DNA of 64,000 nucleotides from Actinomadura rubteroloni (GTDB lineage Bacteria > Actinomycetota > Actinomycetes > Streptosporangiales > Streptosporangiaceae), in assembly GCF_002911665.1 (NCBI RefSeq), contig NZ_MTBP01000001.1:186001-250000 (forward strand), written 5' to 3'. The position numbers were made by a program, and so were the translations under genes. A model generated the notes under the pieces. It had not been told where the DNA came from. It ran no database searches and saw nothing but the letters and a program-made list of their open reading frames with translations. Below are positions 31,653-40,500 of this stretch, piece by piece. Each line of letters opens with the position of its first letter. The stretch's first letter is position 1.

Positions 31653-32942
31653 TCAGCAGTTCGACGTCGCGGGCTTGCCGTCGAGCCTGTCCTGCAAGAA
31701 GGCCAGCGCGGCCTCGTTGCCCCGGTAGACCAGCGTGATGTGGCTGAGGTCGTCGTAGGTCTTCCACGTCTCCTGCACGCCGAGCGCGCAGTACTTGTCG
31801 TGGAGCCGGGACGCCTGGGAGAACGCGACGATCTCGTCCGCCTTCGAGTGGTACTGGAAGACCGGCACCTTGATCGCGGTGCCGCCCAGCCGGTTCTCGA
31901 CGGCCCGGCCGCTCCAGCTCGGGTCGCCGAGCGGGCTGCTGGTGAAGATGTCGTCGACGGTCAGCTTCTGGTAGTTCGTGATGAGTTCCAGCGTGCAGTC
32001 GTCCTGCGGCATGTTCTGGATGAGCTTGCGCCCGTTGTCGGTCAGCAGTTCGTCGAACGGCAGCTCGGGGTACGCGTTGTGCAGCCCGATCAGGGCGTAC
32101 AGCATGAACCCGAACATCGGGGAGCCGTCCAGGTTGAGCGCCACCGCGACGATGTCGCCGGGCACGCCGCCGCCGCTGACGCCGATCAGCTTCAGCTCGG
32201 GCGCGTACTCGGGCTGCTGCTGCGCCGCCCACATGACCGCGCCGCCGCCCTGCGAGTAGCCCTGGAAGAGCACCTTGGCGTCCTTGGACAGCCCGGCCTC
32301 GGGCAGCCGCTGCGCCGCGCGGACGGCGTCGAGCACGGCGTGGCCGAGCGCCTTCCCGGTCATGTAGCTGGTCGTCGGGTCCTTGTGGTAGCCCTCGTAG
32401 TCGGGGACGGCCACGGCCCACTTGCGCTTCAGCAGTTCGTTGAGCATGGCCTGCTCGTAGAAGCTGCCGGAGTCGATCATCTTGGACGGGGCGCAACGGA
32501 ACGCGGGACCCGACGTGCCGGGGGCGAACGCGACGACCGGCACCGTGGCGGGGTCGACGCCCTTCGGCACGAGGACCGTCCCGGTCACGGCGTTGGGCTT
32601 GCCCGTGGCGGTCGTCGACAGGAACATGACCTCCCACGCGTTCGCCAGGGAACGCGCGGTCGGCGGACCGGCCTTGGACGGACGCGCCCGCAGGACGTCG
32701 CCCGGCGAGCCCGCGGGCAGCGGCGACGGCGGGGTGTAGAAGTCGTCGCCGGGCGGGCCGGTGTCGGCGGCCCCGAGCAGCGTGCGGGCCGGCGCCATCG
32801 GTGCGGACTTCGTCTGGGCGGACGCCGTGGCGCCCGGCACCGCGAACAGCGCGGCCACCACCAGGAGCGCGACGGCGAGCGCCGTGCGCCGCGTCCCCGC
32901 GGGCGCGGACCGCGCGCGGGAGTTCTCGAAGATCTTCGTCAT
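31653..32942 (-). CDS. Secretory lipase (LIP family, alpha/beta hydrolase)
   Basis: A 429-residue exported enzyme. Signal peptide residues about 1-42 (RRTALAVALLVVAALFAVPG, cleavage near ASA-QT). The catalytic domain shows VAFAPGTSGPAFRCAPS, the nucleophile elbow FQGYSQGGGAVMWAA, a candidate Asp in YHSKADEIVAFSQ, and the His in YDDLSHITLVYRGNE. Cys pairs (RCAPS; DDCTLE; KYCALG; TSNC) fit an extracellular protein. It matches the secretory lipase family, also found in Candida and Actinobacteria, which hydrolyses acylglycerols. It starts 28 bases downstream of the DUF6801-like gene on the same strand, so cotranscription is likely. Confidence 0.88.
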   Translation of the reverse strand: MTKIFENSRARSAPAGTRRTALAVALLVVAALFAVPGATASAQTKSAPMAPARTLLGAADTGPPGDDFYTPPSPLPAGSPGDVLRARPSKAGPPTARSLANAWEVMFLSTTATGKPNAVTGTVLVPKGVDPATVPVVAFAPGTSGPAFRCAPSKMIDSGSFYEQAMLNELLKRKWAVAVPDYEGYHKDPTTSYMTGKALGHAVLDAVRAAQRLPEAGLSKDAKVLFQGYSQGGGAVMWAAQQQPEYAPELKLIGVSGGGVPGDIVAVALNLDGSPMFGFMLYALIGLHNAYPELPFDELLTDNGRKLIQNMPQDDCTLELITNYQKLTVDDIFTSSPLGDPSWSGRAVENRLGGTAIKVPVFQYHSKADEIVAFSQASRLHDKYCALGVQETWKTYDDLSHITLVYRGNEAALAFLQDRLDGKPATSNC

Positions 32943-32970
32943 GACTCTGCCGAATCCTTTGAGCGGGCCA

Positions 32971-34119
32971 CTACGGCGCGGCGGTCAGGGAGATGGTGTT
33001 GCCCGGCCCGGCCGTGACGGCGCTGAGGACGGACGTCAGCACCCCGCAGTTCTGGAGCTTGGGCAGCGTGTACTTGCCGGTGAGCTTTCCGCCGGACGCC
33101 TTGTCGAACGGGTCCGCGACCAGCCCGATCTGCGCCGGGGCCGCCGTGCGGCAGTCCGGCCCGCCGCCGATCTCCAGGCCGAACACCTTCACCGACGGCA
33201 CGCCGACCGGCACCGCGGACGTCGTCGTCAGCTTCGCGGCCGACAGCGTCCCGGTCGCCGCGACGGCCGGGCCGAACGCCACGTCGAAGCTCGCCGGCAG
33301 GAAGCCGAACAGCTTGAACGGCACCGCGCTCTTGTCCAGCGCCAGGTTCCCCGTCAGCTTTCCGGCGGCGTCGAAGCCCGTCGTGAGGGAGCCGGTGAGC
33401 GGGACGGTCACGCCCGCCGCCTTGACGCGCGTGGAGCCCTTGAGCTTGAACACGGCGGCGGGTTCTTCCTTGCCGACGACGTCGAACTCGGTGAGCACGT
33501 TGTTCTGCCCGGGGTCCTGCGTGCACTCGGACTCGAAGGGGCCGAGACCGCTCTCGCCGCCGTCCTTGAGCTTGGCGCTCATCGACAGCACGAGGTCCCC
33601 GACCGCGATCTTTCCGTGCCCGGCCTTGGTGAAGGTGAGCGACGGCGCGTTGCCGTGCACGTTCACCGTGAACTCGCCGGACTCGGGGATCGCGCTCTTG
33701 TCGAGCGTCATGTTCACGTCGAGCGGGGAACCGTCCGGGTGGTCCGGGGACGTCACCGTCGCGGTGGCAAGCGCCGCGCCCTCCAGCGTCTCGCCGTAGA
33801 CGGCGCGCAGGCCCTTGGTCGCGCCCGCGTTCACCGTCGCGACCGCCTGGACCGCGAACTTCGGCGTCCCCTCACCGGCCGGGAACGTCTTCGGGATCTC
33901 AGCGTCGATCTTCACGCTCAACGGCTGCCGGCCGATGAGCGGATACGCGCACTGGTACTTCAGGGTCAGCGACACCGCCTGCCCCGCGTCGGCCGGGGCC
34001 GCGGCCGCCAGCGCGAGCCCGGCGCCGCCGCCGGGCGGTGCGCCGACGCCCGCGAAGGCACCGCCGATCGCCAGGGCCGTGCCCACTGCCAGGGCAAATC
34101 CCGTCCTGGTCCGTCTCAT
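32971..34119 (-). CDS. Secreted DUF6801-like protein without FN3 repeats
   Basis: A 382-residue exported protein; signal peptide about residues 1-45, Ala-rich. The N-terminal domain has VSLTLKYQCAYPLIGRQPLS and closes with ESECTQDPGQNNVL, the DUF6801-type Cys pair and ending. It passes directly, with no FN3 repeat, into the C-terminal module (about 215-382) with FKLFGFLPASFD, VFGLEIGGGPDC and GPGNTISL, shared with the FN3 proteins. The ATG at 34119 is preferred to the GTG at 34143 because GAGG is nearby. It is upstream of the secretory lipase in the same direction. Function unknown; cell-surface location is inferred. Confidence 0.82.
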   Translation of the reverse strand: MRRTRTGFALAVGTALAIGGAFAGVGAPPGGGAGLALAAAAPADAGQAVSLTLKYQCAYPLIGRQPLSVKIDAEIPKTFPAGEGTPKFAVQAVATVNAGATKGLRAVYGETLEGAALATATVTSPDHPDGSPLDVNMTLDKSAIPESGEFTVNVHGNAPSLTFTKAGHGKIAVGDLVLSMSAKLKDGGESGLGPFESECTQDPGQNNVLTEFDVVGKEEPAAVFKLKGSTRVKAAGVTVPLTGSLTTGFDAAGKLTGNLALDKSAVPFKLFGFLPASFDVAFGPAVAATGTLSAAKLTTTSAVPVGVPSVKVFGLEIGGGPDCRTAAPAQIGLVADPFDKASGGKLTGKYTLPKLQNCGVLTSVLSAVTAGPGNTISLTAAP

Positions 34120-34248
34120 GGCATCCTCGCCTCTTCGTCTCACCCGGTGGGAGACACCGATCGCCCGGTCACGGCGTCCGCCGCGCTGGACCCGCCGGGG
34201 CGCCGAACCGGCGAGTTCCTCCCGAGGCCGCCGCTACGCCGCCGTCCG

Positions 34249-34293
34249 GAAGTTTCGTGGAGGCAAAGGTACTTGTCAGCCACGCAAAACTTC
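34249..34293. promoter_or_regulatory. Imperfect inverted repeat upstream of the DUF6801/lipase operon
   Basis: GAAGTTTCGTGG (34249-34260) is mirrored by CCACGCAAAACTTC (34280-34293), 12 pairs with a 2-base bulge. It lies in the 370-base gap 34120-34486, about 130 bases upstream of the DUF6801-like gene, and could be an operator or leader hairpin. No gene is seen in this gap. Confidence 0.45.
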
Positions 34294-34486
34294 ATCGCGT
34301 CGCCGTGACAACTTGCCCCGCGAACTCGCGCACACGCCACGGGTTGCGCGCCGACCGATCAAAGGGGCGAACCCCGACGGCACGGCCCACTTCGTCACTC
34401 CGGAGCAATCAGCCCGCAAGGGCTGTCGTCCGTCGACAAGTTCACCGCCCCGCCGGGGCACCATCAGAAGAGGACGAGACCCAACA

Positions 34487-35695
34487 TCAACCCACGCGCT
34501 GCACGTAAGTCGGCAAGCGGCGCTCGACGTAGTCCCCAGTGCCGAGTTCGCCGCCGTCGTTGTCACCCCAAGTACGGGGCACCGCACCGGACTGCACGCT
34601 GATCGCGTGCCACGGGCCCGCATGGATGACCGTGTTGTTGAAGTTCTCGCCTGCGAGCGGCGTGGGGCTTGTAGTCCAACCGCCACCCGTCCCGAGAGGG
34701 CCGGCACCCCACGCGAAGCGGTTGTTGGCGGGCGCGGCGGCACTGGTGACCGCTGTGGTGTACCGGGCTCCGGCGGAGATCCCGACCACATTCGTCAGGC
34801 CGGGAACGGTGATCGGCGAGAGGCGCTGGGTGGTTGTGCCGTCGCCGAGTTCGCCGGAGTCGTTATGGCCCCATGCCTTGACGGTCCCGCTGGATGTCAA
34901 CGCCACGGAGTGGAAGAAGCCCACGCCGACCTCCGTGACGCCGGACAGACCCTGCACGGTCACCGGGGAGCATGAAGCGGTGGTGTCACCGGTCCCAAGC
35001 TGCCCGGCAGAGTTGGATCCCCATGCCTTGACGGTGCCGTCGGCTTTAAGCGCCAACACATGGGCTCTGCCGACGGCGATGGCGCGTGGCGTGGTCGCCA
35101 GGCCGGTAAGCCCGGCCACCGTGACCGGAGTCTTGCTGGCTGCGCAGTTCCCCGTGCTGGAGCCCCAAGCTTTGGCGGTGCCGTCCGCCAGCACCACCAC
35201 GACCGTTCTGTCGTAGGAATCCATGCCGACGGATACGGCGTTGGTGATGCCGGGAACCTGAGTGGGGACATTGACGCTGGCTGAGGGGTCGAGGCCGAGG
35301 ACATCAGTTGAGTTATTGCCCCAGACCCAGACCGTGCCGTCCTGCTTGACCGCCGCCGCGCTACTCGCGCCGGCGGCCACCATCTTGACCCGGGTAAGGT
35401 TCTTCACCTTGACGAACACGTTCGAGTCCGCGTTGACGCCGTTCCCCAGCTCGCCTTCGGTGCCTTCGCCCGACGCGTAGACCTCATTGAACCCAGTGGC
35501 GTCCGGGGCTGTCATCACCAGGCTGAACTGATAGCCCGACGCAGCGCCGCCCGGTACCGGGTTGCCCCACGGGGTCTGCGCTAAGGCAGACGTGGGGGCG
35601 GCGATGCCGCTGGCCGTCGCAGCCGTCGCCACGATCGCGGCCAGGCCCGCCCGCCACGCGGTCCTGCGCTTGCCCTTCACGACCTGTTCCACCAT
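34487..35695 (-). CDS. Secreted RCC1 seven-bladed propeller protein, copy 1
   Basis: A 402-residue exported protein: MVEQVVKGKRRTAWRAGLAA and Ala-rich signal peptide (to about residue 40), then about seven RCC1-type repeats of 50 residues. Typical segments are KQDGTVWVWGNNS, KADGTVKAWGSNSAGQLGTG and SSGTVKAWGHNDSGELGDG. RCC1 propellers bind proteins or lipids in eukaryotes and are widespread as secreted proteins in Actinobacteria. It is nearly the same as the next gene and related to the propellers inside the S8 proteases further right, but it has no protease domain. AAGGAAG precedes the ATG. Confidence 0.87.
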   Translation of the reverse strand: MVEQVVKGKRRTAWRAGLAAIVATAATASGIAAPTSALAQTPWGNPVPGGAASGYQFSLVMTAPDATGFNEVYASGEGTEGELGNGVNADSNVFVKVKNLTRVKMVAAGASSAAAVKQDGTVWVWGNNSTDVLGLDPSASVNVPTQVPGITNAVSVGMDSYDRTVVVVLADGTAKAWGSSTGNCAASKTPVTVAGLTGLATTPRAIAVGRAHVLALKADGTVKAWGSNSAGQLGTGDTTASCSPVTVQGLSGVTEVGVGFFHSVALTSSGTVKAWGHNDSGELGDGTTTQRLSPITVPGLTNVVGISAGARYTTAVTSAAAPANNRFAWGAGPLGTGGGWTTSPTPLAGENFNNTVIHAGPWHAISVQSGAVPRTWGDNDGGELGTGDYVERRLPTYVQRVG

Positions 35696-35778
35696 GTCAA
35701 TACTTCCTTCCGAGAGAGCGGGAGAGCGGGAGAGCGAGCCACTCCGACTCGCTTCCGTACGTAAGGCCCATTGACAAT
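35696..35778 (-). promoter_or_regulatory. Leader of RCC1 copy 1, conserved with that of copy 2
   Basis: Read on the minus strand, GTTGTCAA/ATTGTCAA followed by GGGC(C/T)TTAC and GAGTCGGA recurs at 35696-35778 and 37007-37085. TTGTCA is a plausible -35. In copy 1 the element CTCCCGCTCT is repeated, giving three GAGAGCGG-type units at 35711-35735 on the plus strand. Confidence 0.5.
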
Positions 35779-35791
35779 CCTCAGCGCGGTA

Positions 35792-37006
35792 TCAACCCAC
35801 GCGCTGCACGTACGTCGGCGTGGGGTGGTCGATGTCGTCTCCCGTGCCGAGTGCGCCCCACTCGTTCCGCCCCCACGCACGGGGCACCGCACCTGGCTGC
35901 ACGCTCAGCGCGTGGTCCGGCCCGGCCGTGATGACCGTGTTGTTGAAGTTCTCGCCGGCGAGCGGCGTTGGGCTGGACGGATTCGTATTAGTGCCCGTCC
36001 CGAGCGCGCCAGCACCCCACGCGAAGCGGTTGTTGGCGGGAGCGGCGGCACTGGTGACGGCTGTGGTGTAGCGGAGTGCCGCGGAGATTCCGACGACATT
36101 CGTCAGGCCGGGAACGGTGATCGGCGACAAGCGGCCCGTGGTCGTCCCGTCACCGAGCTGGCCGCTGCCATTGGCGCCCCATGCCTTGACGCTCCCGCTG
36201 GAAGTCAGCGCCACGGATTGCATCTCTCCCGCGCTGACCTGAGTGACACCGGACAGGCCCGGCACGGTCACTGGGGAACATGAAGCGGTCGTGTTGCCGG
36301 TCCCAAGCTGCCCGGACCCGTTGCTCCCCCATGCCTTGACGGTGCCGTCGGCCTTGAGCGCCAGAACGTGGTACGAGCCGACCGCGACAGCGCCTGGCGT
36401 GGTCGCCAGGCCGGTCAGTCCGGCCACCGTGACCGGAGTGCTGCTGGCTGCGCAGTTCCCCGTCTTGGCGCCCCAGGCTTTGGCGGTGCCGTCCGCCAGC
36501 ACGACCACGACGGTCCCCCCGATGCCCATGCTGGCGGACACGGCGTTGGTGATGCCGGGAACCTGGGTGGGAACGTTGACGGTGGCCTCGGGGTCGAGGC
36601 CGAGACCGAGGTCGTCGTTTAAGTTCGTGCCCCACGTCCAGACCGTGCCGTCCTGCTTGACCGCCACGGAGCTAGTCCATCCGGAATCCACCATCTTGAC
36701 CCGGGTGAGGCCCTTCACCTTCACGAACACGTTCGAGTCGGTGTACGTGCCGTTTCCCAGCTTGCCGTCGGAGTTCTCTCCGGTCGCATAGACCTCATTG
36801 AATCCGGTGGCGTCCGGGGCGGTCGTCACCAGGCTGAACTGGTAGCCCACGGCAGCGCCACCCGGTACCGGATTGCCCCATGGGGTCGGTGTCAGGGCCG
36901 AGGCGGAGGCGGCGATGCCGCTGACCGTCGCCGCCGTCGCCACGATCGCGGCCAGGCCTGCACGCCACACCGTCCTGCGCTTGCCCTTCACGACTTGCTC
37001 GACCAT
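35792..37006 (-). CDS. Secreted RCC1 seven-bladed propeller protein, copy 2
   Basis: A 404-residue paralog of the preceding gene with the same start (MVEQVVKGKRRTVWRAGLAA), the same C-terminal TYVQRVG and aligned repeats such as KADGTVKAWGSNGSGQLGTG and SGSVKAWGANGSGQLGDG. The ATG at 37006 is chosen by alignment with copy 1 and by GGAAG upstream; an in-frame start 25 codons earlier exists but is not shared. The two genes plus their leaders form a tandem duplication of about 1.3 kb. It is divergent from the DUF6801-like/FN3 gene at 37.5 kb. Confidence 0.87.
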   Translation of the reverse strand: MVEQVVKGKRRTVWRAGLAAIVATAATVSGIAASASALTPTPWGNPVPGGAAVGYQFSLVTTAPDATGFNEVYATGENSDGKLGNGTYTDSNVFVKVKGLTRVKMVDSGWTSSVAVKQDGTVWTWGTNLNDDLGLGLDPEATVNVPTQVPGITNAVSASMGIGGTVVVVLADGTAKAWGAKTGNCAASSTPVTVAGLTGLATTPGAVAVGSYHVLALKADGTVKAWGSNGSGQLGTGNTTASCSPVTVPGLSGVTQVSAGEMQSVALTSSGSVKAWGANGSGQLGDGTTTGRLSPITVPGLTNVVGISAALRYTTAVTSAAAPANNRFAWGAGALGTGTNTNPSSPTPLAGENFNNTVITAGPDHALSVQPGAVPRAWGRNEWGALGTGDDIDHPTPTYVQRVG

Positions 37007-37464
37007 GTCAAGGCTTCCTTCCGAGAGAGCGAAAGAGTCGTTCCGACTCACGTCCGCACTTACGGTAAAGCCCTTTGACAACCTTGTGGGCGGCCCGTTT
37101 CGGCCAGATCAGCTTTCGCGCGACCATTGAGCAGTACGCTGTGCCCGACAGCCCGTGGAGCCACATCCAAAGCGACGTTTGCTCACTTGGTGACAACTGC
37201 CATCCGGCCATCGTTGGCCCGGGGAGCAAAGCGTCGGCGTTTGTGTTATCCGATGACAAGCTCCCGTAGGCGGATGCTCGCCCGCTGTTAGAAGAGCCCG
37301 GATCTGGACCCGCCCACTTTCGTGAGGCTCAGGTCACTCCCTACGCTCGGCAACATCCGGTTTCCCGTGCCCGTCGTCGAGCGACCGGAGGTCGGGACGC
37401 GCCCATGGCGCTCGATGCCCATGGAGGCCGCACCCAGCCTCGGCGGAACTAGGAGAGGCAGCAC
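37007..37464. other. Divergent intergenic region
   Basis: About 460 bases between RCC1 copy 2 and the plus-strand DUF6801-like gene, AT-richer than surroundings (37060-37270). It contains the copy-2 leader (37007-37085) and presumably the promoter of the plus-strand gene. No supported gene. Confidence 0.45.
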
Positions 37465-39381
37465 TTGGACGCCAAGATCACTTTCAAGAGGCTGAAGACC
37501 GCCTCGGCAGTGGCCACCACCGCCGTAGTCGCGGGAACTCTCTCCGCTGTCGTCAGTCTCGGCGGATCGCCGACCGCGCAGGCCGCCCCGGACGGGGTGA
37601 CGCTGCCGTTCAAGTGCACGTTCCCGTTCATCGGCGTGCAGGACTTGAGCATGAACATCAAGCTGCCCGACCTGCCTCGAGAGATGGTGCCGGGCGGCCC
37701 AGGGCCGAATGCACTGCACATCGACGCGGTGGCGACGATCGGCGCGAAGACCACCCAGGGACTTCGCCTGCTCGACGCGGCTACCCTGGAGGGCTCCGCC
37801 CTCGCCAGAGCACGTCTAGAGCAGCCCGAACCGCCGAGCGTCACCGCGAAGACCGAGGCGGCCATCGCAAAAACTCCGATTCCGCCGTCAGGTTCATTCA
37901 AAGTCCACGCATCGGGCACCGTCAACGCAGCTCCGTACTCGGATTCCACCAAGGGCAAGGGCACGCTCACGCTCACCTCGCTGTCGTTGAACACCAAGCT
38001 TCGGAAGGCGGACGGCGGCCTGACCGACCTTGGTGACACCTTCACCACGGAATGCACGCAGAGCGGTGGAAGCAACGTCCTGGCCGAGATCAATTTCGGC
38101 GAGCCCGACAAGAAGCCTCCGACGAAGCCCGGCAAGTTGACGGTGGTCCAGTCCGGTAAGACCGCCTACCTGTCGTGGGGCAAGGCGTCCGATGACCGCG
38201 GCATCGTCGGCTACAAGGTCTTCAACGACGGCAAGGAGATCCCCGACCCCACCGACGCAGAACCGGACCGGATGGTCGGCTCATTCGGCGAAGTGACCAC
38301 GACGACCATGCCGGTGGAGCCGGGCAAGGACTACAACCTCACCGTGAAGGCGGTCGACGCCGGGGGGAACCTGTCCGACGCGACCGATCCGGTCACGTTC
38401 AAGGCCGGGCCGGACGCGCCGGAGAAGTCGCCGCCGAGTACGCCGGGCAAGCCGAAGGTGACGGCGGTCGGCGGGACGTGGGCGCGGCTCGAATGGGGGG
38501 CGTCGGAGGACAACATCGGCGTCGCCGCCTACGAGGTGTACGCCAAGGAGGGCAACGGCCAGCCGAAGCTCTCCGGCACCTTCCCCGGGACGGACCCGTA
38601 CGGCTGGGCCGAGGGGCTGAAGGCGCAGCACGACTACACGCTGTACGTCCGCGCCAAGGACGAGGCCGGCAACGCCTCCCCGTTCAGCGCGCCCGTCGCG
38701 GTCCACACCACGAACGGCCCGCCGGACGGTTGCGGCAAGTACGACGGCGCGCCCGCGTCGCAGAAGAGTCGCGGTTGTGTCTACATGGCCGGGTACAACA
38801 ACCTGAACAAGCTCAACAGCGCCGTCGTCGTCAACGACCCGAAGACCGCCACGCACACGAACATCGCTTACCAGGCGACCGCCGACGGCAAGAACATCCA
38901 CGCGAGCTTCAAGTTCGCCCAGCCGCTGCGCTCGCCATCGACGGTCCTGACGTTCGGCCTCATGCCGACGACGGCGATGATGGAGTTGCAGCAGGTCGGC
39001 AACGGCAGCCTTGACGGCATCTACCACTCGGAGAACGGTGGCGGCTACGAGATGACGGCGAAGGCCAAGGTCATCGTGCGGATCTACGACGCGCGGGCCA
39101 ACGGGGCGCCGCTCAACGTCGGGCCGGCCTGCCAGAGCAGCGAGCCGGTGCAGCTGACGCTGACCGCCACGCCGTCGGAGTACCGCGACATCCTGGTCGG
39201 TGGGGTCCTGTCGGGGAAGATCGACCTTCCGAAGTTCAGCGGCTGCGGTGGCAAGCGGGAGAACATGAACCCCGTCTTCAACGCCGCGATCTCCGGCAAG
39301 GGCAACTACGTCAAGATCCTGCAGGGTCCGATCTGCAAGCCGGAGACGACGGACTGCCGTCCCGTGACCCCGCCGCGCTGA
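37465..39381 (+). CDS. Secreted DUF6801-like/fibronectin-III protein (two FN3 repeats)
   Basis: A 638-residue exported protein beginning at TTG 37465, with AGGAGAGG 6-13 bases upstream and no better start. Signal peptide to about residue 41 (PTAQAA). Residues about 45-215 are DUF6801-like: VTLPFKCTFPFIGVQDLSMN and TTECTQSGGSNVLAEI. FN3 repeats start near 217 (PGKLTVVQSGKTAYLSW) and 322 (PGKPKVTAVGGTWARLEW). The C-terminal 220 residues (four or more Cys) are a diverged version of the module seen in its relatives, ending KGNYVKILQGPIC. A strong hairpin follows at 39411. Confidence 0.82.
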   Translation: MDAKITFKRLKTASAVATTAVVAGTLSAVVSLGGSPTAQAAPDGVTLPFKCTFPFIGVQDLSMNIKLPDLPREMVPGGPGPNALHIDAVATIGAKTTQGLRLLDAATLEGSALARARLEQPEPPSVTAKTEAAIAKTPIPPSGSFKVHASGTVNAAPYSDSTKGKGTLTLTSLSLNTKLRKADGGLTDLGDTFTTECTQSGGSNVLAEINFGEPDKKPPTKPGKLTVVQSGKTAYLSWGKASDDRGIVGYKVFNDGKEIPDPTDAEPDRMVGSFGEVTTTTMPVEPGKDYNLTVKAVDAGGNLSDATDPVTFKAGPDAPEKSPPSTPGKPKVTAVGGTWARLEWGASEDNIGVAAYEVYAKEGNGQPKLSGTFPGTDPYGWAEGLKAQHDYTLYVRAKDEAGNASPFSAPVAVHTTNGPPDGCGKYDGAPASQKSRGCVYMAGYNNLNKLNSAVVVNDPKTATHTNIAYQATADGKNIHASFKFAQPLRSPSTVLTFGLMPTTAMMELQQVGNGSLDGIYHSENGGGYEMTAKAKVIVRIYDARANGAPLNVGPACQSSEPVQLTLTATPSEYRDILVGGVLSGKIDLPKFSGCGGKRENMNPVFNAAISGKGNYVKILQGPICKPETTDCRPVTPPR

Positions 39382-39410
39382 CGGCCGGGCTGACGGTGAG
39401 CTGACGGTCC

Positions 39411-39444
39411 GAGGGGGCCGTCCCCGCACGGGGACGGCCCCCTC
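39411..39444 (+). terminator. 15-bp perfect hairpin terminator
   Basis: The arms 39411-39425 and 39430-39444 (GAGGGGGCCGTCCCC and its complement) pair perfectly around a 4-base loop, 30 bases after the stop of the DUF6801/FN3 gene. Confidence 0.85.
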
Positions 39445-39445
39445 C

Positions 39446-40500
39446 GCCGTCGAGCGTCCGGTTCCATATTTCTTCCGGCACACCATGGTTTTTTGTCACT
39501 TGGTGCGCCTTTTCCCACCCGCACCGAACAATCTTGTGGTGTCCGTCTCGTCGGCGATAGGCTGAATTGTCGTTGTGACGGTTTCGCCGTCGATGTCGCT
39601 TGTCCGGGGAGAGCGAGCAGGGGAACGTTTCACCGGCGACCGCCGGGCCGCGTTCCCCGGCGAACGGCTTCATGCTCCCGCGCACCGGACGGCCACCGAA
39701 CGGCGGCCGGCGGATTCCACGGCCGGGGGCGGTACACCCGGGCGGGAAGGTGGGGCGCCTGTGAAGCACAGTATCGGAATTCCGGTACGCGCCGGGCGGG
39801 AACGCGCGGGAATCCGCGGGAAAGACAATTCCGGTCGGCCGGGCACGAGCTGCGGGACGCGACCGAACCCGGTTCACAACGGTTTTCCCACCACTCCGAA
39901 CAAAGCGTTCTCGGCATCTCGGCTCTCGCTGCGGAAAATACCTTTCCGGCAGCGGCCGCATCGCTCCCCCGGAAGACCCGTTTTCCACCTGGGCACGCCG
40001 TACCACGGCTGGCCGGAAGCGGAACTCGATCCGTCGGCGACCACCGCGCCGGCCGGGTCGGCGACGGCTATAAGAAGACGATAAAGCACGCACGGAACAT
40101 GGCGTCGGAAGACAACCTTCAGGGCCTGTCGCGCCGCGTCGTGTTCGCTAGGTGGCGACTCGTAGTCAGCCCGCTGACCTGCGGTCGAACTCTTGGATCG
40201 GAGTGAGCCACCCGGCAGTGAAACTTGTCACAGCAGTACGATGACGCAGGCCTCACCAGGGGGTAGTTTACGTCCACGAAACGTCGGTGGAAACGGCTCG
40301 ATGGACGCCTGTGAGACTGCTCGTCAAACCCCCCGTCCAGTCGAATTCCCTCGATTTTCGAAAGCCGCCTGACAGCCAGTCCGCAAACCCGCTCTGACGC
40401 GGACAGCCGAGAGTATCGGAGGAGTGCTGGATCTCGGGGGTTGATCGAGAGAAAGCAGTGCGGCCTCAAGCGGTGCTGTTCCCATCAGAAAGGCATGTGA
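39446..40500. other. Long region (about 1.05 kb) without a convincing gene
   Basis: Open frames here (for example a long minus-strand frame at 39311-40093 and plus-strand frames at 39493-40206) have no ribosome site, no domain-like sequence and no actinomycete codon bias, and they overlap one another. Base composition is lower in GC than coding DNA, especially 39480-39560 and 40180-40470. Features that may be regulatory include GATAGGCT at 39557 and GTAGTTTACG at 40263. It probably holds the promoter and a long 5' leader of the next gene, and perhaps a decayed gene. Confidence 0.5.

Noticed and set aside
34487-37006. RCC1 genes considered as truncated S8-RCC1 pseudogenes
   Set aside because: Both are intact, have their own signal peptides, ribosome sites and duplicated leaders, and show no remnants of S8 motifs.
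39311-40206. Overlapping open frames on both strands in the 39.4-40.5 kb gap
   Set aside because: No ribosome sites, no recognisable domains, mutual overlap, and the sequence begins within the terminator of the preceding gene.
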